Positions 47,358-57,357 of a DNA stretch of 64,000 nucleotides are shown piece after piece. The notes beneath the pieces were generated by a model that was not told the DNA's origin, did not search any database, and was given only the letters and a program-made list of their open reading frames with translations. This DNA comes from Roridomyces roridus (Eukaryota > Basidiomycota > Agaricomycetes > Agaricales > Mycenaceae). The stretch spans positions 434,001 to 498,000 of the forward strand of contig JARKIF010000017.1 in NCBI GenBank assembly GCA_029378245.1, read 5' to 3'. The translations under genes were made by a program, and so were the position numbers. Positions within the stretch are counted from its first letter, which is position 1; the number at the start of each line of letters is the position of its first letter.

Positions 47358-48486
47358 ATGCCGCCCAAGGGCCGGGTTTCAGGAGCAGAACGCCAAGCCA
47401 CCTACAGACGGACGTGCGTCTCGAATCTTGTGCTCCTAGCTACTCTCTGACACTCTCCAAGCCATCGAGACGAGGTCCTTGCTCAGGATCGAATTCATGC
47501 AGCTCGGCGTCACGCAAAGACCAGAAGCAATCCCGCCTCGGACACTGCCTCTAAAACTCAAGCAAATCGGTACGCAGCGGGTTACAGGGCAACCAATGCC
47601 GCTGCCCTCGCACGGAAGGAGATGATAAGGCGTTGTCGGTGCGTCCACTGCACTCTGTTTCTCGTACATGCTGGCTAACTAACTTGTACAGGAAATCTAT
47701 TGACAAAATCGGCTATGATGCTTGGCTGCAAACGTGGAGGAGACGACACCCCGGTGAGGCTCCTCCTTCGGAGCTTGGCTACACCGAGGACCACCCGCCA
47801 CCCGCCTCCATTGTTGTCAACCGCGATGACGGGAATGAATACGACAACCTCGAGATGTTCGCTCAGAGCCGATTGTCACGAACCAAATTGGAACGGTGGA
47901 CGCGGAGGAGGGAGGCACGGCGCGTGAGGGATTTGGAAGAGCTGGAATGGGCACAGGATACGGCGGCGTTGGATGCAGTCAGGCAAAGAGCAAGTCGACC
48001 ACCAAGAAACTCGGTGCCAAATCATCAGCCAAGTCGTCCAAGCCTGCAACTGCCGCCAAGTCGTCCAAGCCTGTCGCTAAACCCGCCACCAAAAAGCCAG
48101 GCACCAAGTCCGCCGCTAAGCCTGCTCCCAAACCCGCCAAGCCTGCTCCCAAGCCCGCCAAACCCGCTCCCAAGCCCACCAAACCTGCCACCAAACCCAC
48201 CAAGCCCACCCCCTTTGTACCAACGAGCACTCCCCCGCCATACGTGAGGAAGGGAGCCAAGTTCGTGCCAAACAGAGCGGCGGTCGACGCCCATGGCAGA
48301 GAGATGGCAGCAGCGCGCGCGAGACATGAGCGGGAGGCCCGGGAGGCGCGTGGCGGGAGCGATGGTGATGACGACAGCCAGGAGGAGGTCGACGAGCCGC
48401 TACCCCTCAAGAAGGCTCCCATTCCCCGCAAGAAACAAGGCCTGCGTGGAACAGCGCTGAGAGGGTGGTGCGTCCTGGGGGGATAA
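47358..48486 (+). CDS. Basic Lys/Pro/Ala-rich (histone H1-like) cargo protein of the KDZ element
   Basis: Exons 47358-47413, 47462-47638, 47692-47923 and 47983-48486 (all GT-AG) join in phase to 322 aa. The N-terminal third is helical and strongly basic with a repeated Arg/Tyr/Ala pattern (AERQATYRRTHRDEVLAQDR, TQANRYAAGYRATNAAALAR). The middle has DKIGYDAWLQTWRRRHPGE and a hydrophobic/acidic patch (ASIVVNRDDGNEYDNLEMF). Then comes a long AKPAPKPAKPAPKP-type tail like that of linker histones, a TPPPYVRKGAKFVPNRAAVD motif and an acidic/basic end. I do not recognise a named domain. The composition suggests nuclear DNA or chromatin binding. The last intron is uncertain: its sequence can also be read as protein in the upstream frame, so a frameshift is the alternative. 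Confidence 0.7.
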
Positions 48487-48620
48487 AGACCGGCCCTCCA
48501 ATTGGTGTTCGCAAGGGTGCTTGATTTTGTTCCATTTGACTACTGTATCTACTACCTTCTTGAGCTACCACTGTCTTTGTACGCTGTATATAGTCGAATT
48601 GACTTGCTTTTTTCTTGGAT

Positions 48621-48865
48621 TTCCTTTTTCGGTTAAGATCATGATGCGGGATCACTCGGCACGGTTTTATTGCAACGAAACTTTACCTCAACACTATCTA
48701 CTTGTACCTTGTAAGTCCCTACTGCTTTATTGCGCCTTTATTGCGTCCTTTCTCCCGACTTTTCTTGCATCTAGGGGAAATTCGTTCCAACTCTTCTAAT
48801 TAGAATGGACACTAGGGCGCACTGTCCCTTCTACTTAGAAGTGATATATAGGTCCCAAAGGTGGT
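48621..48865 (-). repeat. KDZ element right terminal inverted repeat
   Basis: Reverse complement of 39683-39929, ending TAGGTCCCAAAGGTGGT. The element's outer boundary is placed where the match to the left repeat stops, at 48865. It lies 134 bp after the stop codon of the third cargo gene. Confidence 0.92.
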
Positions 48866-48931
48866 CACGGAGCCCATTTCATCCCTATTCATCCCTAGCG
48901 ATCGACCGGACTTTTCACTGGGGCTGAACCC

Positions 48932-50368
48932 CAGTGGAAACGCGCAGAGAACAGGTGAGATCAAATGAGAATTAAACGGGAAATGTCACTTTAGCCGAGC
49001 CCCAGGACGAACAGACGGGAACAAACGAGTAAGCTCAGCCAGTTGCACCATCCTTTCTCATCCATTCGCGCCTCTCTGAGGCTGCTTGGCTACGATCGAC
49101 TTACTCATACGACGTACCGCGCGTGGACGGCTGGACAACTGTGCCACGTAGCATCCTCGTCACGCCGTGACTCGTCCTCTCCTTCTTTTCTTCTTCCAAG
49201 TCCTCTCTCGGGCTGCCCGCCTCGCCCTAGTCTGCCCGGTGTCATGGCCTGCCAACCCTCTCTTCCACATGCAACTGTCTGTCTCCCCTCCCTTGCCCGT
49301 CCCCTTCCCTTGCCGCCGCTCTCCATTACGCCGTAGTGGGCACTGGCAGGCCATTGACACCTTGCGGCATCCGTCGAGTGGCCGTTAGCCAAGGGTCTGT
49401 AGTGTGTATTTTTCCGCTGCTCCTGGCGGCTGGCTGACGGCTCGTTCGCATGCAGCCCACCTCGCGCCAGATCCCTGCGCTGTTGTATTGCGACTCTATT
49501 GCCACCGTCATCCATGGCTCACAAGGCGACCGCCCGGGCCCTCCGCAAATGTGCACAGTCATTCCACACACCCGTATGTACGTCCTTTTCTGTTCCGAGT
49601 CCGTACATCCTACTGAGGGCGGTCTTCAGTACGTCTCATCGCTGTGCATACCGGGCACTCAATCAGACGCATGTCACTGTCCAGTAGGTTACGCTTTTCT
49701 TCGTTGATTTTACACGCAACTCAATTGCTCCAGCAACATTGTCTCGATGTCTACTAACCGTCGCCGTCCATCAATGTATACCTGCTATCAGTCGACCGGC
49801 ATCTGCCACGTATACGCATACACGGAAGTAGGTACAACTCAATTCCTTCGTCGTGCCTCCACTGACATTCTCGTATAGTTAATACCACATCGTGGGTCCG
49901 CCATCTATGATGCCCTCCAGCGGTACCGGCTCCGTGCGCGCGGATGGCGTGGGGTGGAAGGGGAAGTGGAGGCCTCGAGGTGACTTGGAGTGACGTGAAC
50001 GCGTCGGTTTGTGTGCCGCGGGGTGCGAGAGCGAGGGAATGGGAGCGGAATGGTTAAGGAATGGCCGTATTGTAGCTTGTTTCATTCGCTTTTAATCTCA
50101 TTTGTTCCCCCACGACCATATATCTGACTGCACAACGTGGCCCATTCATTCTCATTTTATCGCTTTCAGTCGAGCTCGAATGATGTCGGTTGTCAACCGC
50201 TGTCAAGAGTTCGCGCTAGTTCACATTTATTCTCTTTTGACCGCAAAGACCCTCTCGGCTATGGACATTTTTGTGAACAACCGGGATCGAACACGAAACA
50301 ACGAGAGAGGCTGACACTTTCTCGTTTGATCTCAATGAATCTTGTTTGTTCTCTGCACGTTTCCACTG
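48932..50368. mobile_element. 1.44-kb TIR element flanked by 11-bp direct repeats
   Basis: Ends CAGTGGAAACGCGCAGAGAA and, in reverse, CAGTGGAAACGTGCAGAGAA continue as an imperfect inverted repeat (GAGATCAAATGAGAA / GAGATCAAACGAGAA). GGGCTGAACCC stands directly outside at 48921-48931 and 50369-50379. CAGTG ends suggest hAT, while an 11-bp duplication is nearer to MULE; unresolved. The interior looks gene-like (pyrimidine-rich leader near 49150-49330, several ~40-bp GT-AG candidates) but gives no recognised protein, so it may have captured host sequence. Confidence 0.75.
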
Positions 50369-50379
50369 GGGCTGAACCC

Positions 50380-50450
50380 GCGTCCGGTTCAGGTTCGGTT
50401 CAGGTTCGAACCGATTTCTGAATCGGACCTTGCCACCACTAGACTTGGGG
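50380..50450. repeat. End of a TTCGGTT-rich element
   Basis: CCGGTTCAGGTTCGGTTCAGG and GAATCGG, then CCTTGCCACCACTAG, resemble the variable tract and TAGTG-type end of the element at 55634-56226. It lies immediately outside the right TSD of the 48932 element. The other end was not found; this is probably a fragment. Confidence 0.45.
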
Positions 50451-50804
50451 GACCGACCTTTTGAATCTAAACTTGGGGGGAGGATGTCGGAAAAAGCCGT
50501 TTTTGATTATAATCCAATTATAATCAATTATACACCAATTATAAACAAATAATATCATAATCAAAACAGCCTTTTATAATTGAATTATAATTGAGGAGAA
50601 TCTACGAACAAGTGGGCTGGATTTCCCAATCTCGGTGGTAATCTGGTTCACTGAGGCTGCTGTGTGACCTGTGCACTTCCCGGATAGAGCGTGACGTGAC
50701 CAGCATGTCCCCAGCGCAGTTTGATTGATTGTTGGCTTTCTCGCATGTTGATCAAAATTGATCGCAATCTATTATAATCACTTATCATCCCATAATAGCC
50801 ACGT

Positions 50805-50991
50805 TGTAAGTCTGCCACTTACTACTTACGGACTCAGAGTGATTCAACATCACTGATGTATGATACGAGTATTTATACCTTTCCCATCTTTGTAGTTATT
50901 TATCTAGCCTCTTACTTACACCACCACAATCTAGATCACTGTTCTTGTCTTTCTGTCTGAATTAGTGAGGACGCAATCCAGCGTCCTTTCA
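50805..50991 (+). repeat. Left LTR (187 bp)
   Basis: TGTAAGTCTGCCACTTACTA ... CCAGCGTCCTTTCA. It contains ACGAGTATTTATACCTTTCC, a possible TATA region. TSD CACGT precedes it. Confidence 0.92.
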
Positions 50992-51126
50992 CTTTTTTTT
51001 TTGACAACGAACACATACCTGCCGGTGCCTCCTACAGCCTCCACACTGTTTCGGCACACTCTAGCTTAAACAGCCTCCACACTGTCTCGCCGGACTCCAT
51101 CCACCCCTACCCCTCTTAGGACCCGG

Positions 51127-52503
51127 TTGGGGGCAAAGAATCACCCTTCTGTCACCACAGCGCCAGCAGACCCCCAAACTTCTGAAACAGGATCCTTATC
51201 TGACAGCTCCCCTGAATCTGTCCATCTGTCCAACTTGGCATCCGACAGTGACAGTGATTCTGACAGCACCATGGCACCCCTGGCAACCAAACCTACTTTT
51301 GCAACAATCACCCATCCCAAATCTGATCGCTGCCCCATTCTGGAAGCCGGTATCATTACCCCAGAAATTCTATACGAGTGGCGCCGTGCATGCCAGAAAT
51401 ATCAAAAGAACTGCAAGGAGCGGACTGCAGATGATCTTGTTAGCTATGTGGCTGACGAGATGCGCGAACCCATCTTGGCAAAGTGGTATACAGCTAGCCA
51501 GACCAGGATTGATGGCTTGAAGCTGGATGCCTACATTGCCGAGCTTGGGACTTTGGTTTTGGAGAAAGGATGGCAGGGAAAGATGCGGCGCAAGGTTCTG
51601 GGTGCCAAAATGGCCCTCAGTGGCCAGACCTTTGCAGATTGGGCCTATGACATCCAGAACACCAATGCTATACTCTCTCAAGCCGCAGCAACCTTTGCTC
51701 TCACAGATGCAGACCTCAAGAATGTCCTTGATGCTGGACTTACAGAGACTCTGCAGATGGATCTGGACACAGAGCCTGTCCTTTCTACAGAACTCAATGC
51801 ATGGATTGCAGAAGTCAAGCAGCGCGACGACCGTCTCAAATTTGAGGCTCTGCGCATGCAGCAGGTCATTGACTCTCAACCAACCAAATCCCCTGCCAAG
51901 GTCAAGCTATCTCTAGCTGAGCGGCTTGCACTTCCTCCCAAACCCTCATTGGCTTCGAGGCTCACCACACCTCCACCCAAAGATCCCAAGGCCAAATGCC
52001 CACCTCTCACCAACGGAGAAAAGGCTCTGTTGGATTTGCATGATGGCTGCAGACGCTGCCGCAAGTTCTACATTGGTCACCGCACCCTCAACTGCGATGG
52101 AGACTTCCCAGATGCAGCTACCTATAGGACTCTTACCCAGGCTGATGCAGAAGCTCAAGCTGCTGCTCGTGGGAAGACCCTCAAGACAAAGCGGGAGCCA
52201 ACTGCTGTGGTTCATGCTTCAAAGAATATTTTGGATACCGACTACGAAGAATCAGACTCTGACCGTGACGGGTATGTCACTCCTCCTCTGACTGTCCCCC
52301 ATCTTTATGCCGATATCACACTTTCTGGACCTTCCATCTCTGAATTCCCTATTTCTGTTCGCTCACTGCTTGATATTGGTTGCCCCTCCATAGTTATTAG
52401 TGACAAGCTTGTCCACCAGCTTGGCCTGAGGCGATTTCCTCTTCCCACTGAAGAGGATAATCTGTCTTCACTATCGTGTCTTCACTATCGGAATCACCGT
52501 TGA
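51127..52503 (+). pseudogene. gag and start of protease of the gypsy element
   Basis: The frame is open from 51127. The first ATG is at 51271 (MAPLATKPTFATI), and the in-frame Ser/Asp-rich stretch before it has no ATG. A capsid-like helical region follows (ILYEWRRACQKYQKN, FADWAYDIQNTNAILS). Next comes a zinc-knuckle variant CX2CX6HX4C (CRRCRKFYIGHRTLNC), then the protease start with a DIG in place of the usual DSG/DTG (VRSLLDIGCPSIVISDKL). The frame breaks at a 14-bp tandem duplication (TGTCTTCACTATCG twice, about 52468-52495) and ends at 52503. Confidence 0.85.
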
Positions 52504-54971
52504 GTTGCAGGGAATATGTAAAATTGAAGGTCTCATCGGCAGATGGGAATTGGACTTCGGGGACTGTCAGAGCTAAAGTCAATGTTGGTCTATGTATACC
52601 GTTGATATTGGGAATGCCATTTTTATCTGGAGAATATATTGTCATTGATTCTGCTTGTCGAACTGCAATTGATAAGCGTACTGGCTTTGATTTGCTGAAC
52701 AATCCAAAATATCCACCTCGTCAATGGGAACCTGACCGGGTCATCCCCCCATCGACTCCCAAGAAGCCGAAGCAGAAACCTAGTACATCAGATTCTGTGC
52801 CATTCGGCTCCAATGAACTATTACCAATCAGTGTTATGCTGCAGGTCAAATCCCACCTTGAAGAACTGGAATTCCAGCAGCTTCTCAAGGAGGAAGACAT
52901 CAAAATGAAACTCAAACATGCTGATGTTTTCCCACTCCGTTTGCCAGACAATGCCGGTGATCTTCCCGATGAGATACTTCATCGGATCCGGCTGAAGAAC
53001 CCTTCAATCGCTGTGAAGGGCAAGGCATATCAGCCGGCTCGCAAAAACTTGGACTCATGGAAGCGGATGCTTGATGAGCACATTGCTGCTGGCCGGATGA
53101 GGCCATCTTCATCTGAGTTCTCTTCACCAGCATTTGTGATTCCCAAGTATTCAGGGGGAGTTCCAGACCCCACCGTGGATCCTCGTTGGGTAAATGACTA
53201 CAGAGAGCTGAACAAGAACACAGTCCGGGACCATTTCCCCTTGCCTAGAATAGATGATATCTTAGCCGACTGTGGCCGAGGGAAAATCTTTGGCAAAATG
53301 GATATGACCAACAGCTTCTTCCAGACTCGCATTCATCCAGATGATGTGCACCTTACTGCGGTCCGCACACCATGGGGACTCTATGAGTGGCTTGTGATGC
53401 CCCAAGGGGGCTGCAATGGTCCACCAACTCATCAGAGACGTGTGACAGCAGCTCTGCGTCACTTGATTGGGAAGATCTGCCATGTTTATGTGGATGAAGA
53501 GTTTCTACGTCGGATCACCGCCGCGTACCAGACAGACGAGTTCACCAGGCAGCTTGAGGCTGGTATTGCCAATGGCAGTGTTGCAGGTGTCCGCAGAAGT
53601 CCAGGACAAAACTTGGTGTACATTGGGGACAGACTGGTCATCCCAAAGGATCTCAAGGTTCGAGAGCTTCTCTATCATCTAGCCCATGATGCTCTGGGAC
53701 ACTTTGGATTTACAAAGAGCTATGCTGCCTTGCGAAATTCATTCTACTGGCCAAACATGAGGCGTGACCTTGAGGATGCATACATTCCCTCATGTGTTGA
53801 CTGCCAACGCAACAAGAGTAGAACAAAGAAGCCTACTGGACCACTTCATCCCCTACCTGTCCCTGATGGACGTTTTGAAGAAGTTGCCTTGGATTTTGTT
53901 GGTCCTTTGCCCAGTGATGATGGCTTTGACATGATTCTCACAATGACAGACCTCATGGGTGTGGATGTACAGATTGCCGCTGTACATTCTACTGACACTG
54001 TGGAGCAAACTGCACTGGTTGTATTCAACAGCTGGTATTGTGAAAATGGCCTGATGAAAAGCCTGATTTCTGACCGGGACAAAGCCTTTACATCCAAGCT
54101 CTGGGAAGCCTTGCACAAGCTCACCGGTGTAAAACTGAAGATGTCTACATCTTATCATCCCGAGACTGATGGGAGCAGTGAGCGGACCAACAAAACTGTT
54201 GTTCAGGCCATCCGCTACCATGTTGATCGGAACCAGAAGGGATGGCGTGCTTCACTACCACGTGTGCGCTTTGCTATCATGAATTCCCTGAATGCATCCA
54301 CGGGATTTTCACCTTTTCAGTTGAAGTCTGGCCACTCTCCCCGGATCATCCCAGCTCTTGCACCTCCCATCGGTAATGAAACTGCAGATGATATGGATGC
54401 ACGATCTCTGATCAAGAAGCTTGAACTGGATGTTCAAACCGCTCAGGACAGCCTGGCTGCAGCTAAAGTCAGACAAGCATATCATGCAAATATGCACCGT
54501 GCCCCTGAAGATGTTTACAAAGTTGGAGACCGAGTCATGCTCTCTACCCAGAATCGCCGTCGGGATTACAAGAGGGCTGGCACCAAGAGAGTTGCCAAGT
54601 TCATGCCTCGGGATGATGGGCCATATGAAGTGGTGAAGGCCTTTCCCGAACGCTCAGAGTACACCTTGAAGCTGCCCAACAATCCACAACTATTTCCGGG
54701 ATTCCATGCTCACCTACTCAAACGTCACATCCCTAATGACCCTAAGCTCTTCCCGGGTAGGGAACCAGGACGTCCAGGTCCAGTAATTACACCTGATGGT
54801 GCAGTGGAATGGACTGTTGAGAAGATTCTGGATGAGCGCAAGTGGGGACGTGGTAAACAATACCTGGTGCGCTGGGAAGGATATGGCCCAGAATGGGACG
54901 AGTGGGTGCCTGCTCGAGAGATGAAGGACACAATTGCCCTGGATGTGTGGGAAGAGGAAGAAGATTCCTAA
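52476..54971 (+). pseudogene. pol of the gypsy element with RT-RNase H deletion and chromodomain
   Basis: Continues the protease (LILGMPFLSGEYIVID), then RT (WVNDYRELNKNTVRDHFPLP, FGKMDMTNSFFQTRI). The palm motif is cut after VYVDE, and the frame passes straight into a region before the integrase: the rest of RT and RNase H (normally about 300 residues) is missing in frame. Integrase is complete: the HHCC zinc site (HLAHDALGHFG, CVDCQRNK), catalytic D in LDFVGPLP, D in ISDRDKAF and E in DGSSERTN. A C-terminal chromodomain (EWTVEKILDERK, GKQYLVRWEGYGPEWDEWVP) would guide insertion to modified chromatin. RT activity is lost. Confidence 0.9.
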
Positions 54972-55001
54972 CTCATTCAAAATTTTCAAAACGGGGGAGG
55001 G

Positions 55002-55246
55002 TGTAAGTCTGCCACTTACTACTTATGGACTCAGAGTGATTCAACATCACTGATGTATGATACGAGTATTTATACCTTTCCCATCTTTGTAGTTATTTAT
55101 CTAGCCTCTTACTTACACCACCACAATCTAGGTTCCTATTTCTTCTTCCTGTATTTATCTAGCCTCTTACTTACACCACCACAATCTAGATCACTGTTCT
55201 TGTCTTTCTGTCTGAATTAGTGAGGACGCAATCCAGCGTCCTTTCA
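55002..55246 (+). repeat. Right LTR (245 bp) with internal partial duplication
   Basis: Same as the left LTR except for an extra 58 bp in the middle, made of a short new piece (GGTTCCTATTTCTTCTTCCT) plus a second copy of TATCTAGCCTCTTACTTACA...ATCTAG. TSD CACGT follows. Confidence 0.92.
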
Positions 55247-55633
55247 CACGTCCAATTATAATTCAGATCACGTTTTTCCGACAGGGGCCGTTGCAAGCAC
55301 GGCATATACGAGAACTTCCAGGTGTTTGAACTTGGCCAATCAGACTGAAAGCCAAGAACCATGGAAAAGAGGTGGGTGTGTGGCTGTGCGCCAACTTCAA
55401 GTTGGCGTGATATGACAAACGTGACATGATCACTTGTGATCACTAATCAAGTCAGATCACACTGCCCAAAGGCTTCTCACGCCACCAGTGGAGCTAGCAC
55501 TGTAGAAATAACAGCCAGAGCTCACCAAAGTCCGTATCCTTGTTAAGAAATGACAGTGCAAGCGATATTCCACCCAGATGTTTAGGAACCAGTGAATTGG
55601 TCAAGCCCACAGAGTTCATGCTATTTTGACTCG

Positions 55634-56226
55634 TAGTGATGCCGGTGTTCGGTTCTGAACCCCACCGAACATGTGCGAACCCCGAACCGGACCCGCGGTG
55701 TGGTTCAAAGGGAGTGACTGAACCTGCACCGAACCTGGGGTGCAGTTCGGGGTTCAGAGGATCTCGACTATTTTGCACCTGTGCGGACCGGTGCGAACCT
55801 GTGCGAACCGGTCCGAGTCGACAGCCTCAGATCAGCAAACAGGCAACAAAAATTGATGTTCTGGTCATTCGGCTACACCAGCTGATGACCTCAGCTCACT
55901 CGGCATCTCCCACCATTGATCGTGTGCATCAAAATCCTGAATTACTTACCTCTTCGGGGCTCGACAGCGGCGGCATGAGTGATGTGATGTCCGTGTCGAG
56001 AAAGTAAAGCATGCATGTTCATTCTTTTATCATCATTTATTAGGGAAGAAAAATAGATAGGTTCAAACCGCATTGAACCTGTTCAAACCCGAAACCGAAC
56101 CTCTGCTGCACCGAACCTCAGGTGCGGTGCGGGGTTCGGGAAATTGAGCGAACCGAACCCTGGGTGCAGTTCGGGGTTCGCCAAAAAGGGCCTTCGAACC
56201 GAACAAAACCGAACCCAACAACACTA
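55634..56226. mobile_element. TTCGGTT/GAACC-rich element inside Helitron2-like copy 3
   Basis: Begins TAGTGATGCCGG and ends, in reverse, TAGTGTTGTTGG. The interior is packed with CCGAACC, GGTTCGGGG and GTGCGAACC words in both orientations. ATTTTGAC lies 3 bp before the left end and ATTTTGAG directly after the right end, an imperfect 8-bp duplication. It is absent from copies 1 and 2 of the host element. hAT-like, non-autonomous. Confidence 0.6.
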
Positions 56227-56660
56227 ATTTTGAGCGCTACAGATTTTTCCAATTTCTTTGACAGGTGCCGTACACATTGATACTTCCCAAGCTTCAAGCC
56301 AACCCACATCGCAGGGACCCAGCACTGTTGGTGAACTTGCAATGAGGTGATCACAAAAAGTGAGTAAATGGACAATGTTATGTACAATATTGGAAATGGG
56401 ACCCACTCTTGCAGAGCAAAACTCAATGTAGGCAACCAAAAGTGTACCTGCAAAATCTCTGGTCAATTGAGCAGAAACTAGATGCTCTAGAGCAAAAAGA
56501 AAAATGACCTGATGGGAGCTGTCAAAATCAGTGATTGTAGCCGCAAAAAGGAAAGTGCACAGCTGGCTTAATCAAAAGTCCCATTTTCTGAAACCTCACC
56601 CAAAATTTGGCCCACTGAAATTCTAAAAGAACGAGAACTTAACAAGTGAAGTTCTCGTAA

Positions 56661-57357
56661 TTTGTCCCCGTGCCCATATCAATGTCGCAACGCGGACTTG
56701 GACTTGCAAAATTACGACTCGTTCGCGGCCCAGTTCATTGCTGAACCTTTAGGTTTGGCTACCCAAGGCATCTTCGTTTTTTTTTTCCATCAGTGGCAGT
56801 GAAATAGATTGATTAACATGGATTCCTACTCAATCCGTTTACACAGGAATCGTCCTTTTTGACCAGGGCCTGTCCGGGGGGGCCATGGCCCATGTCAGGA
56901 GAGACCGCGGAGAACTCAAGTTGCAAAAAGAAGGGGAAAAGGGAAAAAAGAGGAGAGAACTGTAATATACCTCTTGTAGCTCCGTCCAATTTCTCATGGA
57001 TTTATCTGGAAGCTCCGGGACAGCGTGGAGACCATATGAATATATTTCGTAACTTGAATCCCTAGCGACGCCATTGATGTTCCGTGACGGCCGAGTTCCA
57101 TGCTCTTTGGGAGGAAGCTCCTCATTGAGACTAAGGAGCCAATGAGAATTCAAGATAAAACACTATCGACAATTTCAATCGCGTTGGCATCATTTGTTGC
57201 CTGGCATCCATATATATATATCTCCGCGTCTCGGTTGCTGTCACGGTGGGAGGTGTGTGTGAATCAGGTCAAAGCCGTGCCCAGCACCCCCGGCGCGAAT
57301 TCGCGTGCGGGGATCTGCACACGGCTCCTCTGGCTGATCATCTCACCCTCTCCCGTG
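56661..57357. other. No recognised gene
   Basis: A 104-codon minus-strand frame (56839-57153) has no family features. The last part may be a degraded upstream piece of the F-box-like fragment that follows. Confidence 0.4.

Larger units (their letters stand above)
39683..48865. mobile_element. 9.2-kb KDZ transposon carrying TET/JBP and a basic protein gene
   Basis: The unit is bounded by inverted repeats of about 245 bp and contains three spliced genes with uninterrupted frames: KDZ transposase (39948-43344, minus), TET/JBP dioxygenase (43510-46886, plus) and a Lys/Pro/Ala-rich protein (47358-48486, plus). KDZ (Kyakuja-Dileera-Zisupton) elements of basidiomycetes are known to be linked to expanded TET/JBP genes, so the pairing is expected; here both ends, both genes and a third gene can be seen in one piece. 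The flanks (CTCTGTCCCA on the left, CACGGAGCCC on the right) show no clean TSD. All three frames are intact, and I could find only a couple of differences between the repeats, so it looks recently active. Confidence 0.88.
50805..55246 (+). mobile_element. Ty3/gypsy chromodomain retrotransposon (chromovirus), defective
   Basis: LTRs begin TGTAAG and end TTTCA. A 5-bp TSD CACGT stands at 50800-50804 and 55247-55251. A polypurine tract (GGGGGAGGG) precedes the right LTR. Order gag, protease, reverse transcriptase, integrase, chromodomain is that of fungal chromoviruses. The two LTRs are almost identical apart from a 58-bp insertion in the right one, so insertion was recent. Pol lacks the end of RT and all of RNase H, and gag and pol are out of frame, so it cannot move on its own. 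Confidence 0.93.
50485..55283. mobile_element. Small AT-rich TIR element split by the gypsy retrotransposon
   Basis: TGTCGGAAAAA at 50485 is inverted at 55273-55283. Without the retrotransposon the unit is about 350 bp, rich in TTATAATTGAATTATAATTG-like palindromes. The flanks share GGGG only, so the TSD is uncertain. The assignment depends on the short inverted end and on the AT-rich text just inside both ends (CCAATTATAAT). Confidence 0.45.
50466..56660 (-). mobile_element. Helitron2-like element, copy 3, expanded by nested insertions
   Basis: In reverse orientation it starts with TTACGAGAAC at 56660 and its stem mate AAGTTCTCGTTCTTTTAGAA, shares the CAGTGATTGTAGCCGCAAAAAG segment (56530) with copies 1 and 2, and reaches the 3' hairpin GCCGTGCTTGCAACGGC at 55303-55287. 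The terminal ACTTGGGGG part is displaced to about 50466, separated by the TIR element and retrotransposon described below. It also contains the insertion at 55634-56226. Reading it as one stretched element is an inference from the order of its parts. Confidence 0.55.

Noticed and set aside
47979..48431. Gly/Leu/Ala-rich minus-strand proteins opposite the third cargo gene
   Set aside because: They are the complement of the AKP/PAPKP codon repeats. The plus-strand reading fits splice sites and composition.
51127..51270. gag start at 51127
   Set aside because: The codon there is TTG. The first ATG in frame is at 51271; the upstream stretch is reported only as open frame.
52468..52503. Programmed ribosomal frameshift between gag and pol
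   Set aside because: The frame change coincides with a 14-bp tandem duplication, and no slippery heptamer was noticed at the overlap.
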